This document shows positions 52,442-60,502 of a DNA stretch of 64,000 bases, piece by piece; the stretch's first letter is position 1; every line of letters starts with the position of its first letter. The position numbers and the translations under genes were made by a program. The stretch covers positions 3,782,001-3,846,000 of the forward strand of contig NC_016609.1 of NCBI RefSeq assembly GCF_000246855.1, written 5' to 3'. The DNA is from Niastella koreensis GR20-10. GTDB lineage: Bacteria > Bacteroidota > Bacteroidia > Chitinophagales > Chitinophagaceae. The notes under the pieces are model-generated. The model saw only the letters and a list, made by a program, of their open reading frames with translations, did not search any database and was not told where the DNA came from.

Positions 52442-53248
52442 AGTAATAGTAAACGCCGGGGTTGTTTTTGTAACCGGACTGATCACTTTTTATTGAATTT
52501 TTTAGATGTCCCTTAAGAAGGGCGCAAAAATAACGAAGGAAGAAGCAGAATCTGTTAGAAATCTGTTCAAACTTTGTAGAATAACCCAGCAAGTTGATAC
52601 AGGTCAATAATTTCCCGGACTACACCATACCTATTTACCCTTATATTAACCTTAACACTAATAAGTCACCATCCCTCCGCTTTCTTTTTGCCGGCAGCCC
52701 CTTTATCCGCTTTTATCAAAAACGCCGGTTTATGAACTAACCCTTACCCATATTCTATGATTTCTGGCTTCAAAACCTGTCATTTTAACCCGATTCTGCC
52801 CGAAAAAAAATATTTTTCTTTTGAATAAAGGTGAACATACCTGTTGTATTCCCATATATAAACCGCTTTCTTTCAGAAACCCCTACGAAATTAGTCCCCT
52901 AAACAAGTAGGGAACAAAACCACCTTTATTCCGGATTTTGCCAAAAAGGTGAAAATCGAAAATCAAAAGTGCAAAACATGAACTGATTGATTCTTAAAAT
53001 AATAACGGGCTAATTAACTTGCATTAGGAAAGTTGAAGCCGGCGCCCGGCCTTGGAAGCGGGACAATTTGTAGCGCCCTGTCCATATCATTGAATGTTTT
53101 GCTGAAGTAGTAAGCGGGTGGCTGCAGCTACAGTACTTACCTGTTAAAAACAAGCGGGAGGCAATGCAGTATAGATGAATGTGGTTGCGGAGGCATGCAA
53201 CAAGTGACGGAATGACACTTATCCGCCCCATTACATTTAAACAGCGGC
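52442..53248. other. Intergenic region between ECF operon and HTH cluster
   Basis: About 800 bases without a credible gene; minus-strand open frames here lack coding character. Two weak hairpins are visible: CCCTAC (52881-52886) / GTAGGG (52907-52912), and CACCTTT (52921-52927) / AAAGGTG (52945-52951). TACATTTA (53232-53239), one base from the -7 consensus, lies nine bases before the HTH gene. Promoters for both divergent units must lie here. Confidence 0.5.
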
Positions 53249-53599
53249 ATGGCCAGTAATAATAAATATATTAGGAAGGAGATCCTGAATGTGGCAAAAC
53301 GGGTGAAGAAATTAATTGACGACGACCCCACCACCCGCATCAGTACGGCTGCGCTGGCCAACGAAGCAGGGATTAGCCGCAATATGTTGCAGATCGTATT
53401 CAAAAACCGGTATGGCTCGCCCATTGGCCGGTATAAGTTGAGAATGCGTATGGCACATGCCAAATACCTGTTAACCACCGGCAAATCGATCAAGGAAATC
53501 GCGATCATGCTGCATTATTCGAGCATCAGTTCTTTTAACAACGCTTTCAGGACCTTTTATGGACAAAGTCCATCAGAGTGGCGGGTACGACGACGGTAA
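53249..53599 (+). CDS. HTH-only AraC-type DNA-binding protein
   Basis: 116 residues, nearly all an AraC double helix-turn-helix: ISTAALANEAGISRNMLQIVFKNRYGSPIGRYKLRMRMAHAKYLL for the first HTH and SIKEIAIMLHYSSISSFNNAFRTFYGQSPSEWR for the second. No ligand-binding domain is present, so it would act as a constitutive or partner-controlled regulator. A basic N-terminal helix (about 5-25) precedes. A related HTH-only gene closes the same cluster at 54658. The three downstream genes run in the same direction with gaps of about 30-60 bases. Confidence 0.85.
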   Translation: MASNNKYIRKEILNVAKRVKKLIDDDPTTRISTAALANEAGISRNMLQIVFKNRYGSPIGRYKLRMRMAHAKYLLTTGKSIKEIAIMLHYSSISSFNNAFRTFYGQSPSEWRVRRR

Positions 53600-53655
53600 T
53601 ATAACGTTCACACGTATGTTATAAAAGGAACCAGGAGACCATTAAACCATTGCAG

Positions 53656-54126
53656 ATGAAACCAGCCAACAAACAACCAGCTGACAATGCAATAGCACAA
53701 TTCCTGAAAAGCCAGCTGGGTTACTATACCAACCCGTTTGGCGTACAAAGCGACCTGTTGGAGGACGGCGCGTTTAATATGACGGCCCCCTACCCTGGCA
53801 TTTACCTGGCAGATGGGTATGCGATAGAAATATGTATAGAAGACAGCACCATAGCCGAATTTACCAACCTGACGGGCATTACCACTGTAGAACAATTACA
53901 TTTTGCCAGTCCGCAGCTGCTGTTGGAGCTGTATCACCGGGGCGCCGCCTTTTTAAGTGTATTGTACGACAATGGCGACAATTGCTGGGAACTGGTTTTT
54001 CAGAAAAAGGATGGCCGCATACAGGTAAGAGATGAAGACGAAGACCGGAAATGGATAGCCCGGAAGAAACTGGAGAAGCCGAAAGATTTTATCAATTACA
54101 TCACCAACTATTCAAAGAAACATTGA
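53656..54126 (+). CDS. Small protein of unknown family (cluster member 1)
   Basis: 156 residues from ATG 53656; a TTG two codons earlier is the alternative. I recognise no family. Soluble, acidic; contains FLKSQLGYYTNPFGVQ near the N-terminus, a central FASPQLLLELYHRGAAFLSVLYD, and a charged RIQVRDEDEDRKW with DFINYITNY at the end. It is visibly related to the next gene (FLDDHLGIYDNPQGIE, NRMIVRDDYDRE, QFLDYTQSHF), so the pair arose by duplication. Lying between two HTH-only regulators suggests a dedicated partner or effector. Confidence 0.75.
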   Translation: MKPANKQPADNAIAQFLKSQLGYYTNPFGVQSDLLEDGAFNMTAPYPGIYLADGYAIEICIEDSTIAEFTNLTGITTVEQLHFASPQLLLELYHRGAAFLSVLYDNGDNCWELVFQKKDGRIQVRDEDEDRKWIARKKLEKPKDFINYITNYSKKH

Positions 54127-54158
54127 TACAATAACCATTTATAAACCATTACCCGGAT

Positions 54159-54617
54159 ATGACCAGGGCAGCCAAACATATCTATACGTTTTTAGATGAC
54201 CATTTAGGCATCTACGACAATCCCCAGGGTATTGAGTTTATAATGAATTTAGATGACAGTGTATTTGTGGTGAGCCCCATTAACCCGCCCCCGGAGCCAT
54301 ATGTCGATTTTGGTTTGATATACCCCGGCCAGCCCTTTAACACGTTTGTAGACGATTTTCAATTCTCCGGTACCCGCGCCTTGCAGGCACTGACCCCTGA
54401 AAAAATGTGGGCCCTGTACAATAAAGGCAAGGTGGAAATTTACTGTACCCTTGTTGTAAAGGTGATCTTTTATGCATTGTATTTCCGGTTGGCGAAAAAC
54501 AACCGGATGATCGTACGGGACGATTATGACCGGGAGCACCAGTTGGAGATGGTATTTACCAATCCGCAGCAGTTCCTGGATTATACCCAAAGCCACTTCT
54601 ACCAGGAAGGCGGCTAA
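54159..54617 (+). CDS. Small protein of unknown family (cluster member 2)
   Basis: 152 residues, ATG 54159. Paralog of the preceding protein: same N-terminal FLxxxLGxYxNPxG pattern, same middle (TPEKMWALYNKGKVEIYCTLVVKVIFYALYF, more hydrophobic here) and same C-terminal VRDDYDRE...QFLDYTQSHF. No signal peptide or clear membrane helix. The middle section could bury in a partner or form a hydrophobic core. It is 32 bases downstream of its paralog and 40 bases upstream of an HTH-only gene. Function unknown. Confidence 0.75.
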   Translation: MTRAAKHIYTFLDDHLGIYDNPQGIEFIMNLDDSVFVVSPINPPPEPYVDFGLIYPGQPFNTFVDDFQFSGTRALQALTPEKMWALYNKGKVEIYCTLVVKVIFYALYFRLAKNNRMIVRDDYDREHQLEMVFTNPQQFLDYTQSHFYQEGG

Positions 54618-54657
54618 ACAAGGCCAATTATATCGTTTACCATTAAACCAATGTAAC

Positions 54658-54996
54658 ATGAAAAATGGCACGCGGCGAACGCTGTCAGCAGCAATCTGGT
54701 ACAAACAAATCCTGGACAGCGAATGCAAAGTTGGCCTGCCGGCCAACAAACTCTGCCTGCAATTAGGCATGAACCGGAATACCCTGCAATCAACATTCAA
54801 AAAATTATACGGCAAAAGCATCCGCGAATACCAGGTACAGATCCGGATGGAGAAGGCCCTGCAATTACTCGAAACCGGTATCGACGTAACACAAGTAGCC
54901 GAAGAACTGAATTACGCCAAGATGAGTGCATTTACCAATGCATTCACCGCTTACTTTGGCTTCGCCCCCTCTGCCCTGATCAAACCGGTAGAATAA
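54658..54996 (+). CDS. HTH-only AraC-type DNA-binding protein
   Basis: 112 residues from ATG 54658 (MKNGTRRTLSAAIWYKQIL). The longer frame from 54526 overlaps the previous gene by 92 bases without similarity, so it is rejected. AraC-type HTHs are clear: LPANKLCLQLGMNRNTLQSTFKKLYGKSIREYQVQIRMEKALQLL and DVTQVAEELNYAKMSAFTNAFTAYFGFAPSALIKP. It mirrors the first gene of the cluster in size and architecture. No sensing domain. Confidence 0.85.
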   Translation: MKNGTRRTLSAAIWYKQILDSECKVGLPANKLCLQLGMNRNTLQSTFKKLYGKSIREYQVQIRMEKALQLLETGIDVTQVAEELNYAKMSAFTNAFTAYFGFAPSALIKPVE

Positions 54997-55154
54997 ACAG
55001 CACCACACCATAGCAAAACCATAAAAATATTTGCCAATGGAAACCTTATTCCTGCCTGTGCACACCTGCCAGGCAAGCAGCAGCTCATGAACGATCCCCA
55101 TACCAGCGAATCAACTCCACAAACAGATTCTTTACAGCATGTAAACCTTGTTCC

Positions 55155-55645
55155 ATGAGCATAAAGCATACAGATGTTAAAATTGTTACGCAGGTAGTAG
55201 CATACCTGTTGGTACAGGATGCCGACCTGGAATATGACCCGGGCGAGTACAACACACTCTTAAACCTATAGTACTCGGCTCGGCAGGTGTGGTATACGGC
55301 TCAAGATTTATCGGCGGCAATCCTCACCGTATCCTGTTCTTCTGGCATAGTATCAGCAATCGGGTGTTGACATTTCTCTCGAATATGTTCAGCAACCTGA
55401 ACCTGAAGGATATGGGAACGGGGTATAAGTTGTTCCGGACTTCGATCATACAGCGGATCTATTTGCATGAGAAGCGATTTGGGTTTGAACCTGAGGTGAC
55501 ACAAAAGGTGTCGATGATACCGGGGATAAGAATTTATGAAGTGGGAATATCTTATTACGGGAGAACGTTTGCTGAGGGGAAGAAGATTGGGTGGAAATAT
55601 GAACACTCAATGACTGTTCAATCTAAATACCTCAATTCCGTCTGA
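55155..55645 (+). pseudogene. Remnant of a DPM1-like family 2 glycosyltransferase
   Basis: From ATG 55155 the frame encodes a short unrelated lead, then VQDADLEYDPGEYNTLLN, the DxD region of dolichol-phosphate-mannosyltransferase-like GT2 enzymes, before a TAG at 55269. The homologous protein continues in another frame from about 55265 (PIVLGSAGVVYGSRFIGG, then MGTGYKLFRTSIIQRIYL and FGFEPEVTQKVS), so a single-base frameshift is present. The N-terminal nucleotide-binding part (about 90 residues) is missing. The end after GKKIGWK diverges into repeat sequence. Inactive in all likelihood. Confidence 0.85.
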
Positions 55646-55700
55646 ACTGGGATTTATGGGATGCACGGGATTTGGTAGGACATGGCCATCTGACTGTAGT

Positions 55701-55832
55701 GTTATTGCCTGGGTATTGCCTAAGTATTGTCTGGGTATTGTCTGAGTATTGCCTTGCGCACTAGTATATCCAGGCAGTCTCCAGGCGGTCTGTTTACAGT
55801 ATCCAGGCAATATCCCTACCATTACCCTACCA
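55701..55832. repeat. Word-array hairpin with 11-base words
   Basis: Left arm: five 11-base words of the GTATTGCCTGG / GTATTGTCTGA type. Right arm: 11-base words of the complementary ATCCAGGCAAT / CTCCAGGCGGT type. A short TGCGCACTAGT loop separates them. Same architecture as E5/E6 with a different word and period. Confidence 0.75.
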
Positions 55833-55845
55833 TATCACCACTGTT

Positions 55846-56221
55846 TGAACTGGGATTCATGAGATGAATAGGATGTTTGAGATTGTAGATTGCGTAAATA
55901 AAACACCTACAGATACTAACAGGCTTCGGATCCACCCGGGTCCAGGCCAAGACTCCCCGACTTTTTCGAGGCTCTTCCGGGACTGACCAGAGACAGCGCT
56001 TACTCATCTTCGCAAATGCTTCGCAAGTTGTTCGCAAATTTGCGAAGAAGCCCAAGGGAATGCTAAGAGCAATCTAAAAGGATTTGCGAAGAAAGTTGCT
56101 TTGCCCGCCGAAGCTAAAGCTTCGGCGGGCCTATTTTTAGGCCCCGGAATACGCATCAGCCTCTGACGATACATTATCCATACCCCAAACATCTCACTAA
56201 TCCTATAAATCCCAGTTCAGA
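55846..56221. repeat. 376-base interval with 35-base inverted ends of 9-base words
   Basis: Left end TTGAACTGGGATTCATGAG, right end complementary (ATCCTATAAATCCCAGTTCA). Both are made of 9-base words of the GGGATTnAT type. A third copy of the end sequence (GTCTGAACTGGGATTTATGG) starts at the pseudogene stop near 55640. The interior holds a TTCGCAAAT-type array (56009-56050) and a strong hairpin (56103-56130). No transposase gene is present. Confidence 0.7.
56103..56138 (+). terminator. Strong hairpin, terminator-like
   Basis: A perfect 13-base stem GCCCGCCGAAGCT / AGCTTCGGCGGGC with a two-base loop, followed by CTATTTTT. There is no intact gene directly upstream on either strand, so it may terminate a lost gene or be part of the repeat element. 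Confidence 0.7.
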
Positions 56222-56249
56222 CAAGCTATGGCGTTATAGAAAACTTTAG

Positions 56250-56378
56250 CAATTTGTTTTGGAAGAAACTACCGGGGAAGGTATTTTAGAAGAACTATCA
56301 GGCTCCTATATCGTTGTAGATTTTGATCTAAAGCTAACTGTCATAGGTTCCTGGAAAAAGACTAAGCTTGGTGATTAG
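56250..56378 (+). pseudogene. Possible C-terminal gene remnant
   Basis: A 42-codon open stretch with protein-like composition (EETTGEGILEELSGSYIVVD near the start, TVIGSWKKTKLGD at the end) between stop codons and without an ATG. It may be the tail of a deleted gene. Family not recognised. The surrounding 56222-56477 shows nothing else apart from A+T-rich sequence leading to the next gene. Confidence 0.3.
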
Positions 56379-56477
56379 TTAATCCTATAAATAACATACA
56401 TTCAAAACCAACAGACTGCCAACAAAATACAGGAATAACCCCTATTTTTAAACTATTAAATCCTTGAATATTAATAC

Positions 56478-57203
56478 ATGCCGACTCCGCACTCAAAATC
56501 GACCTCCGCTTTTATCCTGTCATTATACCGGGAATCCGTAAAAAAAATCCCGATCCTGAAATTCTCCTGGGTACTCATTTCCACCATTTGCATCCTTAGC
56601 ATTTCGGCCTACTTAAAACTTAAAAACGGCGATGTATTCTTTTATGCGATCGGCGTTTTGATTATCTCGTTCCTGGCTTTTGTCTTTTCTTTGATGCTGA
56701 AGATAAAAGACGTGGTTATAAAAATAGCCGTTTACATTATAGTTTACTGTATAATAATCACTATGTCCGTTGCGGTTTTGGGATTCGCCAGTTTTATCAT
56801 CCAGGAGAAGCCTTCATTTTACAAAAGATGGTTTCCTGCTGAAGCAGATAAAAAAGAGGTGCTGACCCAAAAAAGCAGCGACTCTATCCCCATTAAAAAA
56901 GATACTCCAATAAACAACAAGGCTATAGTTCATCCCAAACAAACAAAAACTAACCTTACCTGTGCCGGCAGGGTTATAGATGCTGAAACTGACAAGACCC
57001 TGGGAAATGTAAAAATTCTCGTTGATGGGTCGGCGTATTATACTGATAGCTATGGAAATTTCAGCTTTGATATCAACGCGCTCAATCCGGAAGTAATTAT
57101 CAAATTATTTATAAGCAAAAGTGATTACCAAAGCATCAATAAAATGGTAAGGCTGCCCAACGATCGCTTAACTATACAACTGAGTAAAATTGAAGAACAA
57201 TGA
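56478..57203 (+). CDS. Membrane protein with C-terminal carboxypeptidase-regulatory-like domain
   Basis: 241 residues. Three or four hydrophobic helices lie in the first 115 residues (about 28-48, 54-76, 80-110), then a polar linker rich in Lys and Ser (about 120-155). A beta-sandwich follows (about 158-240): CAGRVIDAETDKTLGNVKILVDGSAYYTDSYGNFSFDI is the classic CarboxypepD_reg start seen in TonB-dependent transporters and Bacteroidota surface proteins. No enzyme domain. The stop overlaps the start of the next gene (ATGA), which has a related sandwich. A+T-richer than the core genes. Confidence 0.8.
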   Translation: MPTPHSKSTSAFILSLYRESVKKIPILKFSWVLISTICILSISAYLKLKNGDVFFYAIGVLIISFLAFVFSLMLKIKDVVIKIAVYIIVYCIIITMSVAVLGFASFIIQEKPSFYKRWFPAEADKKEVLTQKSSDSIPIKKDTPINNKAIVHPKQTKTNLTCAGRVIDAETDKTLGNVKILVDGSAYYTDSYGNFSFDINALNPEVIIKLFISKSDYQSINKMVRLPNDRLTIQLSKIEEQ

Positions 57204-58093
57204 AGTTGCTTTTATTACCGCTGTTCCTGTTATTGTATACCCCGGGTTTCTGCCAGAATATAATCTTAAATGGAAAAGTAGTTGACGAAAGCGGACAATC
57301 AATTTCCGGTGCCTTAATCAGCATTAATGGTCTCCTGGGCGAAGCTACATCTGACCAGGACGGGCGTTTTGTGCTGAAATTATCTAAAACCGTTAAACCG
57401 GGAACGTCTATAGTTGTACGATGCGACAAAAATAAATTTAACCCTTACATAAAGAATATCGTTGCCTCCAATGAGCAGATAATTGAAATAAAATTAGCTG
57501 CTGCCATTTCAAATGAATTTAAAATTGACACCATCTATCACCTGGCTTCAAGGGACGAATCAAAAATGGCATTGGAAATATTGGTATCGAATTTCACCAA
57601 CCAGGACATCTGGCTGAAAGAATTGAAACTGTATAACCTTGTTGAAAGTAGTCAATCCGGCCACCTTCCATTTTACCATATTGAAACCTACGAGGTTATT
57701 ATTGATTCCATTACTCAAATAAAAATCAATGATACTGCTGCAAAAGGGAATCTGAATGGCAGGGCATTCGAACAAATGGATACCGCATGGGCTTATAAAA
57801 TAAAAGGGAATTTTGAATTTGTGAACTCAAATGACGAGCAACATTTTAAAGTAAACATGCAAATGCCGTTGGTTTTAAAACTTCCCAAAAACGATAAAAC
57901 CAGGATCCGGATGAATTTTTCTTCCGCCAAAAAAGTGCTGCTACAATCGAAAGGAAATAATGGCACAGTTAATTCTTCTCCACTTGTAAAGAAACTACTA
58001 CGGACAACATTAATAACCGATCGCAACAAATCTATTTCTTTTAGCAGCGATGATGATTACTTAATAGAAAAAGTTGTCAATTCTACCTTATAA
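57200..58093 (+). CDS. Exported protein with CarboxypepD_reg-like domain, unknown function
   Basis: 297 residues. Signal peptide (1-19, LLYTPGFCQ). Residues about 20-100 form a carboxypeptidase-regulatory-like sandwich (NGKVVDESGQSISGALISINGLLGEATSDQDGRFVLKL). The remaining 190 residues are an unrecognised beta-rich domain (MALEILVSNFTNQDIWLKEL, KVNMQMPLVLKLP). Translationally coupled to the upstream membrane protein, which has the same kind of sandwich facing the same compartment, so they probably form one complex. The interpretation beyond that is open. Confidence 0.8.
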   Translation: MKLLLLPLFLLLYTPGFCQNIILNGKVVDESGQSISGALISINGLLGEATSDQDGRFVLKLSKTVKPGTSIVVRCDKNKFNPYIKNIVASNEQIIEIKLAAAISNEFKIDTIYHLASRDESKMALEILVSNFTNQDIWLKELKLYNLVESSQSGHLPFYHIETYEVIIDSITQIKINDTAAKGNLNGRAFEQMDTAWAYKIKGNFEFVNSNDEQHFKVNMQMPLVLKLPKNDKTRIRMNFSSAKKVLLQSKGNNGTVNSSPLVKKLLRTTLITDRNKSISFSSDDDYLIEKVVNSTL

Positions 58094-58222
58094 ATAACTA
58101 CTCTCCTTTATTCCTGTCCGGCCCTTCTACCCCAAAAAAAATCCGGCTCATGTGGTTAATATTGGGGGAACCCACTAAAATTAAGGCATGGTGGCGATGA
58201 AATTATTACCTTCCCCAACCCG

Positions 58223-58852
58223 TTATTTACCGATCTCCACCGGTTGGTGATCGCGGTCTCCGGGTAGGAGAACCTGCACCTGTAAGATCCTTTTAAAACC
58301 ATACGCCACCACCAACGCCGCAGGTGTACTGATGGAGATCCAGGTGGCCAGGTCGCGCGCAATTCCGGGCCAGTTCTTATAGTACAGCAAATGAAGCCCC
58401 AGCCCGATTACAATACCCGTTATAGCTGCGAGTAAATAAATGCCAATGCACTGACGTACCCATTTTGTGGGGAATTTAACCAGCGGTTTTAACTGGATGG
58501 CATTGATCACCCCAATTGACCCGAACATAAACAGGATGTCGAACGGAATGAACAGCGTATAATAACCCAGCCAGAATGCCCATGGTGTTACAAATAAATA
58601 CATCCAGATGCCGGCCCCGCTTTTCCGCTCACCTGTAATTTGAAACGTTTTGTTTTGTGTTCGCACCAGCAGGAAAACAAACACAAATAACGACCCGGTA
58701 TGCATGATAAACTGCGGAGTGGTTAACAGTTTGTCGTGATCGCCGGTAATACCGTGCGCAATAAGCGGATGCAACACGCCCAATGCCCCGGAATAAACGG
58801 CCAGGTTGCCGGTTACCCATTTTTTTAAAAATTTGTTCTTAGCAGATTCCAT
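58223..58852 (-). CDS. Polytopic membrane protein, unknown function
   Basis: 209 residues from ATG 58852 (MESAKNKFLKKW); in-frame ATGs at 58870 and 58885 are alternatives. About five or six membrane helices (roughly 15-35, 48-68, 85-108, 112-130, 145-168, 180-198). A GAGIWMYLFVTPWAFWLGYY stretch and WISISTPAALVVAYG are notable, but I do not recognise a family. Divergent from the AraC-type regulator at 58938, with only about 85 bases between them. That arrangement often means the regulator controls the membrane protein. Confidence 0.7.
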   Translation of the reverse strand: MESAKNKFLKKWVTGNLAVYSGALGVLHPLIAHGITGDHDKLLTTPQFIMHTGSLFVFVFLLVRTQNKTFQITGERKSGAGIWMYLFVTPWAFWLGYYTLFIPFDILFMFGSIGVINAIQLKPLVKFPTKWVRQCIGIYLLAAITGIVIGLGLHLLYYKNWPGIARDLATWISISTPAALVVAYGFKRILQVQVLLPGDRDHQPVEIGK

Positions 58853-58937
58853 ATATTTTCGTTTTACCATACAAAGCACGCCCATTTTACCGGCGGGGAA
58901 AGGGGTATTTTCTGCCTAAAATGATATATATTACGAC

Positions 58938-59936
58938 ATGGGGTTACAGGGAACGGTCATCCGCACTATTTTTCAAACGGCTACTTCATTTGGATTAGCG
59001 TTCGATACCCTTTGCCAGCAATCGGGCATCGACCCCGCAGAAATCGGCGACTCGGAAAAGATGTTGGAATGGGAAAAAGCAGCACTTATTTGGGCGCCGC
59101 TGTTAAAGCTGTCGGGCGATCCGTTGATCGGTCTGCATGTAGGCATGGGCGTTGAAAAAAACCTGCACGGCATGATCGGCTTTTTGATCCAGAGCTGCAA
59201 AGACCTTGACCAGGGTTTCCAGGTTTTATGCCGGTATGGCCAAATGGTGACGCCGATGGTTGAATACAGGTACCTCCTCCATGAGGTGGCTGTTGTGGAG
59301 ATAGAACAGAACAAGATCTGGCTGATGAAACACCCGGAACCGGCCAGGCATGCCAACGACTTTCTGATTGCCTCCATGGTCAATACCTTCCAGGCCCTTT
59401 CGGGAAAACGCATTGTTCCATTACGGATAGAACTGGCATTCGAAATGCGGGGAATTTCCACCTACCGGGAGTTCTTTGGCTGTGAGGTGCTTTTCAATGC
59501 ACCGGTGAACCGCATTGTTTTAAGTAAAGAAGCCGTTGCCACGCCCATCCTCACCAGCGATCAAAGCATGTTTGCCCTTTTCAACTCCATTTTGGCCGAC
59601 AAACAGGCGCTGCTGCAAACCAACAGCACCACGCAAAATTTAAAACAGGTATTGTTCATGCAGTTCAAGGGAAGAATACCCACCATTGAAGAAGCGGCCG
59701 CTGCCCTGAATACAACACCCCGCAATTTGCAACGCCGGCTGCTGCAGGAACAAACCACCTTCCGCGATATTGCCGGCGCCATAAGAAAAGAAATTGCCTT
59801 CCAGTTAATGCAGAACCCGGCTATAAAGATCTCCGAAGTGAGCGACATCCTTGGCTATTCGGACCTTACTGCATTCAGAAAAGCCTTTAAATCGTGGACG
59901 AATACCACGCCGAGGGCAATGAGGAAGGCTACTTAA
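58938..59936 (+). CDS. AraC-family regulator with Arabinose_bd-like N-terminal domain
   Basis: 332 residues. N-terminal domain (about 1-190; GDPLIGLHVGMGVEKNLHGMIGFLIQSCKDLDQGFQVLCRY and FEMRGISTYREFFGCEVLFNAPVNRIVL) is the Arabinose_bd/OruR type. C-terminal HTH_18 (about 245-330): PTIEEAAAALNTTPRNLQRRLLQEQTTFRDI and KISEVSDILGYSDLTAFRKAFKSWTNTTPRAMR. Likely binds a small molecule and activates genes, possibly the divergent membrane protein. TATATTAC, a near -7 box, lies three bases before the ATG. Confidence 0.92.
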   Translation: MGLQGTVIRTIFQTATSFGLAFDTLCQQSGIDPAEIGDSEKMLEWEKAALIWAPLLKLSGDPLIGLHVGMGVEKNLHGMIGFLIQSCKDLDQGFQVLCRYGQMVTPMVEYRYLLHEVAVVEIEQNKIWLMKHPEPARHANDFLIASMVNTFQALSGKRIVPLRIELAFEMRGISTYREFFGCEVLFNAPVNRIVLSKEAVATPILTSDQSMFALFNSILADKQALLQTNSTTQNLKQVLFMQFKGRIPTIEEAAAALNTTPRNLQRRLLQEQTTFRDIAGAIRKEIAFQLMQNPAIKISEVSDILGYSDLTAFRKAFKSWTNTTPRAMRKAT

Positions 59937-59944
59937 AAAACCAT

Positions 59945-60484
59945 CTATTTAACATGCCCCTTCGGGTCGTAGGCAATGGTAAATGACGACACACTGGTAT
60001 CATTGATCCGGATATATTTTATTGCCGGCGCGCTCATACCTTTCGCTTTGCTGTAAGCATTCTGTAACTTATCAGCGTCCCACTTATTATCCTGCTCAAA
60101 CTCCTTCATCAGTTTATAGAGCGGGCCATCCGTATCTACCCCTTTCCAAAAATTCAGCGTTGCATTGAGTTTTTCCTGGCTAAAAGAAAAGAACTTCTTC
60201 CTGTCATGCAAATAGACCAAACCGGTTCTACGCTGGTTTATAAAAGAGATCATTTCGATATAGGTGATGTGGTTATAATCACTTACATGCGCACATAATT
60301 CCTGCCTCAGCGGCATTAAATAGCGATTATCGTTAATGTAATGGTTTACCAGGGTGTCGGTATAAATTCCTTTGGTAAGCAGGGAGTCGAAGCGTTGGAA
60401 ATCCTTATCATTGAAACAATCGGAGATCTGAGAAGTACAGCTGCTTCCAAATAATAGAAAAATTACTAAAGCCTGTTTAATCAA
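59945..60484 (-). CDS. Small lipoprotein, unknown function
   Basis: About 179 residues. The frame has a lipoprotein signal peptide (IKQALVIFLLFGSSC, Cys16), but the only initiator that preserves it is a TTG at 60484. The mature part is helical and charged (YIEMISFINQRRTGLVYLHDRKKFFSFSQEKLNATLNFW). No family recognised. It is the last gene of the leftward RHS-associated run, converges with the AraC gene (stops eight bases apart) and could be an immunity-type or envelope accessory protein. That role is only positional inference. Confidence 0.65.
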   Translation of the reverse strand: MIKQALVIFLLFGSSCTSQISDCFNDKDFQRFDSLLTKGIYTDTLVNHYINDNRYLMPLRQELCAHVSDYNHITYIEMISFINQRRTGLVYLHDRKKFFSFSQEKLNATLNFWKGVDTDGPLYKLMKEFEQDNKWDADKLQNAYSKAKGMSAPAIKYIRINDTSVSSFTIAYDPKGHVK

Positions 60485-60502
60485 GGGAGGTTTATTTTTG
60501 GT

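Noticed and set aside
53137-53508. 123-codon minus-strand frame before and across the HTH gene
   Set aside because: Mostly antisense to the AraC-type HTH coding sequence and without coding character in the remaining part.
54526-54657. N-terminal extension of the second HTH-only protein
   Set aside because: Overlaps the previous gene by 92 bases and has no similarity to the AraC fold.
55846-56221. Insertion sequence
   Set aside because: Inverted ends are present but there is no transposase frame and no clear target duplication.
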